From NCBI GenBank assembly GCA_903912795.1, contig CAIWIS010000220.1, positions 1 to 9,645 on the forward strand: 9,645 bases of DNA, in the 5' to 3' direction. Below, piece after piece: positions 5,775 to 9,645 of the stretch. Source of the stretch: an uncultured Bacteroidales bacterium (GTDB taxonomy: Bacteria > Bacteroidota > Bacteroidia > Bacteroidales > Paludibacteraceae). A program made the translations under genes and the position numbers. Below the pieces are notes generated by a model. That model made no database searches, had not been told where the DNA came from, and worked only from the letters and a program-made list of their open reading frames with translations. Position 1 is the stretch's first letter; every line of letters begins with the position of its first letter.

Positions 5775-5802
5775 TTAGAAATTAGAAGTTAGAAATTAGA
5801 AA
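5775..5802 (+). repeat. TTAGAAR heptamer tandem repeat in the exbB-exbD spacer
   Basis: Four perfect back-to-back heptamers: TTAGAAA, TTAGAAG, TTAGAAA, TTAGAAA. Degraded copies follow up to 5817 (AGAAA, TTAGGAA). It begins 13 bases before the exbD start codon in the direction of transcription, so its copy number could change the leader of exbD without touching a coding sequence. Confidence 0.85.
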
Positions 5803-5843
5803 ATAAGAAATTAGGAATTTGATTGTCTTATTCTTACCATTGA

Positions 5844-5864
5844 CATATCACCATATCACCACAT
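5844..5864 (-). repeat. 21-bp intercistronic repeat, copy 2 (exbB-exbD spacer)
   Basis: The reverse complement is identical to 1638-1658 (core GTGGTGATATGGTGATATG). It begins four bases after the exbB stop codon. Relative to transcription it lies in the opposite orientation to the ruvC-buk copy, as both operons are on the minus strand. Confidence 0.85.
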
Positions 5865-5868
5865 CAAT

Positions 5869-6567
5869 TTATGCCGGTTCGTTTAGTAAATCAAGAAATT
5901 CCATAGTTCTTGCTTCGAGAATTCGCACGACAGAGTCGATACGCGATACTAAATAATTATATGCAAAATAGGCAAGAATTCCAACAATAAGTCCACCTAC
6001 AGTTGTAACCATGGCTTGGTACATACCAACTGATAAATCGCTTAATTGTATAGCGCCACCCGATTTTTGAGCCATATTGAAAAACACCAGCACCATACCT
6101 GTTACTGTACCCAAAAACCCTAACATTGGTGCTCCACCCGATACCGAAGCCATAATTACCAGTCCTTTTTCAAGTTTTGCAATTTCGAGATTTCCAACAT
6201 TCTCAATGGCAACTAATACATCACCCATTGGGCGACCCAGACGGCTGATGCCTTTTTCGACCATGCGCGAAGTGGGTGTGTTTGTTTCGTGACAAAGTTT
6301 TTTGGCAGCATCAATTTTTCCGTCGTAAATATAATCTTTTATGCGATTCATAAAGGTTTTATCTTCTTTCGAAGCTTGTTTTAAAGTAACCAATCGTTCA
6401 ATGAAAATATAGATTGCCAAAGCAAACATAGCTACTAACACATGCATAATTGGTCCACCATATTGGTACATTTCCCATAAATTCATTTCTTTTGCCACAG
6501 TTTCGGTTGTTGTTTTAATGGCATTTACAGCTGTGTCAGCTACTTGTAGAATAAGCATTAAGTTCAT
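5869..6567 (-). CDS. exbB: ExbB/TolQ/MotA family proton channel
   Basis: 232 residues, the inner-membrane channel that together with ExbD converts proton flow into motion for TonB. Three TM helices can be placed: about 39-58 (PIMHVLVAMFALAIYIFIERL), 138-165 containing the family hallmark SGGAPMLGFLGTVTGM, and 185-206 (AMVTTVGGLIVGILAYFAYNYL). The large cytoplasmic loop (about 62-135) carries the usual AKKLCHETNTPTSRMVEKGISRL segment. The ATG at 6567 gives a short extra N-terminal helix, as is common in Bacteroidota ExbB; a later start at Met4 (6558) is possible. pdxJ lies 103 bp upstream on the same strand. I see no full TAnnTTTG box in that gap, only a near miss around 6640, so co-transcription with pdxJ is possible. 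Confidence 0.94.
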   Translation of the reverse strand: MNLMLILQVADTAVNAIKTTTETVAKEMNLWEMYQYGGPIMHVLVAMFALAIYIFIERLVTLKQASKEDKTFMNRIKDYIYDGKIDAAKKLCHETNTPTSRMVEKGISRLGRPMGDVLVAIENVGNLEIAKLEKGLVIMASVSGGAPMLGFLGTVTGMVLVFFNMAQKSGGAIQLSDLSVGMYQAMVTTVGGLIVGILAYFAYNYLVSRIDSVVRILEARTMEFLDLLNEPA

Positions 6568-6670
6568 AAATTATTGTTTTTTATTTTGTTATGCGCTACT
6601 AAATATTTGTTGTGTTGATTTTTGACTGTTTAGAGCAACCAAAATTCATACCAGAATTAATAACGAAGAA

Positions 6671-7384
6671 TTATTGAATTTGTTTTTTGTAAGCCTGAAT
6701 TGTTTTTTCGAGTCCCAAATAAAGTGCATCGGCAATAAGAGCGTGACCTATTGAAACTTCATTTATCCATGGAATGTTTTGAATCAGGTATTCTAAGTTC
6801 TCGAGACTAAGGTCGTGGCCTGCATTAAGTCCCATACCACAATTTTTAGCCATTTTGGCTGCTTCAATAAACGGCAATATCGCTTTTTCTTTGTTCGTTG
6901 GGTACAAAGTAGCATACGGCTCAGTATATAGTTCAACTCTATCGGCACCTGCTTTGGCAGCATATTCAACCATTTTAGGGTCGGCATCCACAAAAATGGA
7001 TACACGTATGCCTGCTTGTTGAAATTCCTCCGTTATACTACTTAAAAAATCGATATTGCGAACTGTATCCCAGCCTGCATCCGAAGTAATTGCATCGTGA
7101 GCATCGGGTACAAGCGTAACTTGCTGTGGTTTAATTGCTAATACAAGCTTTGTGAATTCGGCATTCGGATTGCCTTCAATATTAAATTCGGTAGTTAGTA
7201 TGGGTTTTAAATCATACACATCAGCATATCGAATGTGGCGTTGGTCAGGTCGCGGATGAACTGTAATGCCGTCGGCACCAAATTTCTCGCAATCCAAAGC
7301 TATGTTACATACATTTGGGATATTGCCTCCACGTGCGTTTCGAATTGTAGCAACCTTATTTATATTTACACTCAGTTTTGTCAT
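6671..7384 (-). CDS. pdxJ: Pyridoxine 5'-phosphate synthase
   Basis: Condenses 1-deoxy-D-xylulose 5-phosphate with 3-amino-2-oxopropyl phosphate to pyridoxine 5'-phosphate, the ring-closing step of the DXP-dependent vitamin B6 pathway, in the cytoplasm. It is 237 residues, the family's usual length. Conserved parts of the TIM barrel are LSVNINKVATIRNARGG at the N terminus, HPRPDQRHI with catalytic His43, FNIEGNP with Glu70, TLVPD, GIRVSIFVDAD, RVELYTEPYA, NAGHDLS with His190, and EVSIGHALIADAL. All three catalytic residues are present. The ATG at 7384 begins two codons before the conserved LSVNINK. The YgjV-like gene ends 83 bp upstream and exbB starts 103 bp downstream. From general knowledge, pdxJ next to exbB-exbD, with nadK close by, is a recurring Bacteroidota arrangement. 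Confidence 0.97.
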   Translation of the reverse strand: MTKLSVNINKVATIRNARGGNIPNVCNIALDCEKFGADGITVHPRPDQRHIRYADVYDLKPILTTEFNIEGNPNAEFTKLVLAIKPQQVTLVPDAHDAITSDAGWDTVRNIDFLSSITEEFQQAGIRVSIFVDADPKMVEYAAKAGADRVELYTEPYATLYPTNKEKAILPFIEAAKMAKNCGMGLNAGHDLSLENLEYLIQNIPWINEVSIGHALIADALYLGLEKTIQAYKKQIQ

Positions 7385-7410
7385 TTATTGTCTTTTTTTG
7401 AAAATCACCA

Positions 7411-7418
7411 CAAAATTA
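7411..7418 (-). promoter_or_regulatory. Candidate -7 box for pdxJ
   Basis: The minus strand reads TAATTTTG, fitting TAnnTTTG, 26 bases before the pdxJ ATG. There is no clear TTG at the -33 position; instead a TGCCA-TT-TGGCA inverted repeat (7437-7448) occupies the region just upstream. Confidence 0.4.
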
Positions 7419-7436
7419 CTAAAAAACTTCGAGTAT

Positions 7437-7448
7437 TGCCATTTGGCA
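7437..7448. repeat. Short inverted repeat between the YgjV-like gene and pdxJ
   Basis: TGCCA and TGGCA are separated by two bases. It lies 20 bases after the stop of the YgjV-like gene in the direction of transcription and about where a -33 element of the pdxJ promoter would be. It could be a protein-binding site or a weak hairpin; a T-run follows only after a gap. Confidence 0.3.
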
Positions 7449-7467
7449 TTTGTTTTTCGTGTTCGTT

Positions 7468-8109
7468 TTATTGTTCTAAATTTAAGAAAAACAGATTATT
7501 TCCAGCTGTACTAAAATTCATTTTTTTTAAATACTTGATATGTAAATCGTTATTGGTCGTGATTTCAATTTTATTTATGCCGTTTTCTTTAAACAAGGCT
7601 TTGTTTTGTTCATAAATGAATATTCCTGGTTTTAAATCGCGATATGGAGCCGTGACATAATCGAGCTGCACATTTAGCACTTGATTTGCTTTGGTTCCAA
7701 TAAATACACCAGCCACCACTGAATCACGTAAAAGTGTGAAAACTAAGTTATTTTCTTTGTTTTCGCTTAGTTTATCTGCTGTAAATGAAGGAAAAAACTC
7801 CTGAATTTGAGTTTTATTAAATTCCAAAAAATAGTTTATATAACTATCGTCAATATTTACTTTGAGTAACTGAAATGCTTCTTTTTGAGAATAAATTTTA
7901 ATCAAATAATAGATATTGATGCCTACAATAAATAAATTTAAAAACCCGACCGGAAGCGACCCAATTAAAAATCCGTAAATTGAAAATGCAGTACCTCCAA
8001 TTAAATTGTAAATACGTAATTTAATTATTGAACTCATTGTGAGCGATATGGCTACAATTACAGAGCTAAGGTAGCCCAACCATTCGAGATAGGTAATGTC
8101 TAAAAACAT
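7468..8109 (-). CDS. YgjV-like inner-membrane protein with C-terminal GNAT-like domain
   Basis: 213 residues in two parts. The N-terminal third has three hydrophobic segments: about 9-27 (EWLGYLSSVIVAISLTMSS), 33-50 (IYNLIGGTAFSIYGFLIG) and 53-72 (PVGFLNLFIVGINIYYLIKI). The K-LRIYNLIGG.AF..YG...G..PVG..N pattern resembles the YgjV family (Imp-YgjV) of inner-membrane proteins. The C-terminal part (about 88-211) is soluble and looks like a divergent acetyltransferase fold: LDYVTAPYRDLKPGIFIYE in the place of motif A, then NKIEITTNNDLHIKYLKKMNFS resembling motif B, and a closing FFLNL strand. The acetyl-CoA pyrophosphate loop (Q/RxxGxG/A) is not clean, so catalysis is uncertain. The role is unknown. 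It is divergent from nadK and upstream of pdxJ. Confidence 0.6.
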   Translation of the reverse strand: MFLDITYLEWLGYLSSVIVAISLTMSSIIKLRIYNLIGGTAFSIYGFLIGSLPVGFLNLFIVGINIYYLIKIYSQKEAFQLLKVNIDDSYINYFLEFNKTQIQEFFPSFTADKLSENKENNLVFTLLRDSVVAGVFIGTKANQVLNVQLDYVTAPYRDLKPGIFIYEQNKALFKENGINKIEITTNNDLHIKYLKKMNFSTAGNNLFFLNLEQ

Positions 8110-8200
8110 ATTATTTTATATTTAATGAAATGTAAAGTTACAATATTTTTTCGACAAACTATATTGTAATTTTATTTTAATAGGTTGAATCGATTGATAA

Positions 8201-8232
8201 TTTGTGAATTTGAATTTCATTTTGTTCCTTTG
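8201..8232 (+). promoter_or_regulatory. Candidate nadK promoter
   Basis: TTTG at 8201-8204 (-33 type) and TTCCTTTG at 8225-8232 (one mismatch to TAnnTTTG) are 20 bases apart, good spacing for Bacteroidota. The -7 box ends 24 bases before the nadK ATG, giving a short leader. The 147-bp divergent gap (8110-8256) must also hold the promoter of the YgjV-like gene, for which I see no full consensus. Confidence 0.4.
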
Positions 8233-8256
8233 TATTCATAAATTTCAAAATATCAC

Positions 8257-9129
8257 ATGAAGATAGCCATTTTTGGAAACACCTATAGCACGCAAACAAT
8301 ATCTTATCTAAATATATTGTTCGATTTTTTACACCATAAATCAGTTAATATACTTCTCGAAAGTAATTTGTACCATTTTGCTAGCCTTAATGGGATAGAT
8401 AGTTTTGAAAATATGGAAGTAATTGAAAATGATGATTTTGTGGCCGATTATGCGTTGAGTATAGGTGGAGATGGTACTTTTTTGAATACAGCAGCTCATA
8501 TTGGGTCCAAAAATATTCCTATTTTAGGTGTCAATATTGGCCGACTCGGATTTTTGGCTGATGTACCAGCAGAGGAAATGTTGCAAGCGGTTGAAGCATT
8601 GATTGCAGGGAATTTGATAGTAGAAGAACGTACATTGTTAATGGTTGAAAGTTCGGATGGAACAGTGTTTGAATACCCTTTTGCGCTCAACGAAATTTCA
8701 ATTCTGAAACAAGATAGCTCGTCGATGATAAGTATACATACCACGCTCAATGGTGAGCCAATTCATACCTATCAGGCCGATGGTTTGTTGGTTTCAACGC
8801 CCACAGGCTCTACAGCTTATTCTATGAGCGTTGGTGGTCCTATTGTAGTTCCGCAGGCAGGCAACTTTATTCTTTCGCCGGTTGCCTCGCATAGCCTTAA
8901 TGTGCGCCCACTTATTGTTCCTGATAATTGGATTGTTGATTTGGAAGTAAAAAGCCGTAGTAATTGCTTTCAACTCGCACTGGATGGACGAGCCATTATA
9001 TTAAATGAAAATACGCATTTACGAATTTCGAAAGCCAATTTTACTACCAAAGTAGTGAAACAACAAAACCACACATTTTTTGATAATCTAAAAAACAAAC
9101 TCATGTGGGGACTCGATAAACGAAATTAA
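8257..9129 (+). CDS. nadK: NAD kinase
   Basis: Phosphorylates NAD to NADP in the cytoplasm, using ATP or polyphosphate, and so sets the NADPH pool for biosynthesis and redox defence. It is 290 residues, normal for the family. Diagnostic motifs: GGDGT at 70-74 (SIGGDGTFLNTA) with the catalytic Asp; the glycine-rich NIGRLGFLAD; ALNEI with the NE pair at 145-146; the long NAD-binding/self-complementing signature from ADGLLVSTPTG to VGGP at 174-195; and SPVASHSLNVRPLI at 207-220. The C-terminal NKLMWGLDKR tail is typical of Bacteroidota NadK. The ATG at 8257 is followed by the expected first strand MKIAIFGN. The stop codon overlaps the stop of the convergent AHSA1-like gene by three bases, within TTAA. 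Confidence 0.97.
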   Translation: MKIAIFGNTYSTQTISYLNILFDFLHHKSVNILLESNLYHFASLNGIDSFENMEVIENDDFVADYALSIGGDGTFLNTAAHIGSKNIPILGVNIGRLGFLADVPAEEMLQAVEALIAGNLIVEERTLLMVESSDGTVFEYPFALNEISILKQDSSSMISIHTTLNGEPIHTYQADGLLVSTPTGSTAYSMSVGGPIVVPQAGNFILSPVASHSLNVRPLIVPDNWIVDLEVKSRSNCFQLALDGRAIILNENTHLRISKANFTTKVVKQQNHTFFDNLKNKLMWGLDKRN

Positions 9130-9524
9130 ATTGATTCGGCGTGTTTTTTAAAATTATTCAATATCATTTGCCAACCTGTTTGCTGTAATTCGGGTGTATT
9201 TTCGTTTTCGGCTTCAAACTTTTCCACTACAGTTGTTTTATTTCCGCTTTCTGAAAAATCAAGCCATACATTTCGATTATCGTCCAATAATATCTCAATG
9301 TGCTTTTTATCAGTTATCTGCACGAATGTTCCACTAAAGTCGAACGAAAAACTTTCATCACGAGCAGCCATGGTGTATGAAAATTTACCACCCACTCGAA
9401 AATCATTTTGTAGTTTGTAACTTCGCACCAGACGCTGGCCGTTTGGCTACAACCCAATGCGAGATTTTAAGCTATGGGCAGAGAGGGAATTCAAACTCTT
9501 TTTGATTGTAACTTCTGTTTGCAT
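9126..9524 (-). pseudogene. Interrupted AHSA1/SRPBCC (START-like) domain gene
   Basis: The C-terminal part (NDFRVGGKFSYTMAARDESF to the QQTGWQMILNNFKKHAES end) is a clear match to the activator-of-Hsp90-ATPase-homologue-1 / SRPBCC family. Members are small, about 135-140-residue, helix-grip ligand-binding proteins. In the same frame, an ATG at 9524 begins MQTEVTIKKSLN, which looks like the family's usual N terminus. Between these, the segment that should carry the first helix and the W..W..P.H...W motif (about 30 residues) is absent. It is replaced by 27 unrelated codons, including a TAG stop at 9447-9449. A GTG at 9428 would give a 100-residue frame, but it starts inside the foreign stretch and lacks the N-terminal third, so I consider it a relic. 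The replacement piece is G/C-rich (24 of 40 bases at 9421-9460). Confidence 0.75.
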
Positions 9525-9535
9525 ATATTTTGAAT

Positions 9536-9645
9536 TTATTTTACAATTTCTTTTCTGTAAATAATCTTTTTATTTGGCAAATCATAAATCTCCATTACTG
9601 CACCTTTATCGCTAAATCCTTCTTTTTGTATGGCAGCTCCCATTG
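9536..9645 (-). CDS. 3' end of an unidentified minus-strand gene
   Basis: The frame is open to the right edge and ends with TAA at 9536-9538. The visible 35 residues begin MGAAIQKEGFSDKGAVMEIY and end KKIIYRKEIVK. The ATG at 9643 may be internal. It reads like the C terminus of a soluble protein with a final beta strand, and I cannot name a family. It ends 11 bp before the start codon of the interrupted AHSA1-like gene, so the two were probably one transcript. Confidence 0.5.
   Translation of the reverse strand, partial: MGAAIQKEGFSDKGAVMEIYDLPNKKIIYRKEIVK

Noticed and set aside
5775..5864. CRISPR array in the exbB-exbD spacer.
   Set aside because: The units are 7-8 bases, tandem and without unique spacers. 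This is a simple repeat.
7235..7615. Plus-strand frame running across the pdxJ start region and the end of the YgjV-like gene.
   Set aside because: It overlaps two well-supported minus-strand genes, and its protein is Phe/Cys/Ser-rich and low in complexity, as expected from antisense of AT-rich DNA.
4051..8109. A new multi-gene defence or mobile system.
   Set aside because: The minus-strand block is explained by known housekeeping and envelope-energy genes (pdxJ, exbB, exbD, tonB, a DJ-1-family gene). No nuclease, toxin-antitoxin or phage gene is seen there.
9126..9428. A complete 100-residue protein starting at GTG 9428.
   Set aside because: It begins in the foreign G/C-rich stretch and lacks the family's N-terminal third, whereas a family-like start is found in the same frame at 9524 beyond a stop.
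9421..9515. Integron attC site or insertion-sequence end in the G/C-rich segment.
   Set aside because: No GTTRRRY/RYYYAAC core pair, no long inverted terminal repeats and no transposase or integrase are present. The 10-bp direct repeat alone does not prove a target-site duplication.

Overview
The window looks like a chromosomal segment of a low-GC Bacteroidota genome, probably of the Bacteroidales or a relative. The evidence is the AT-rich intergenic DNA, the absence of Shine-Dalgarno-like leaders, several matches to the Bacteroidota -7 box TAnnTTTG, and the gene content: a DUF4286 protein, butyrate kinase, a TonB with the Bacteroidota VSFG motif, and an exbB-exbD-tonB cluster next to pdxJ. 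This is mostly ordinary core-genome DNA. I did not find a convincing new multi-gene system. The least ordinary parts are repeat-bearing spacers inside two operons and a broken gene at the right edge.

Left part (1-2656): the 3' end of an outer-membrane-like beta-barrel gene (+) runs in from the left edge. It converges on a minus-strand group transcribed DUF4286 -> ruvC -> buk. DUF4286 and ruvC overlap by one base, while ruvC and buk are separated by a 102-bp repeat-rich spacer. RuvC is the Holliday-junction resolvase and Buk makes butyryl phosphate/butyrate plus ATP.

Middle (2657-4046, + strand): tRNA-Ala(GGC) with an encoded CCA and a textbook intrinsic terminator, then tRNA-Thr(CGT) without CCA and with its own promoter. 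A small membrane-anchored hypothetical protein starts 18 bases after that tRNA, followed by a secreted beta-barrel-like protein.

Right-middle (4051-8109, - strand): read in the direction of transcription this is a YgjV-like membrane protein with a GNAT-like tail, pdxJ (vitamin B6 synthesis), exbB, exbD, tonB and a DJ-1/PfpI protein. ExbB, ExbD and TonB form a proton-motive-force-driven complex energising outer-membrane transport or envelope integrity. exbD/tonB (GTGA overlap) and tonB/DJ-1 (2-bp gap) are tightly coupled. exbB and exbD are separated by 107 bp carrying two families of short repeats, one of which recurs exactly, inverted, in the ruvC-buk spacer.

Right end (8110-9645): nadK (+) is transcribed divergently from the YgjV-like gene. 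It converges, with a 4-base overlap, on a minus-strand AHSA1/SRPBCC-family gene that keeps its first codons and its C-terminal two thirds. The middle is replaced by a GC-richer stretch with an in-frame stop, so I call it a pseudogene. The 3' end of another minus-strand gene lies 11 bp upstream of it at the edge.
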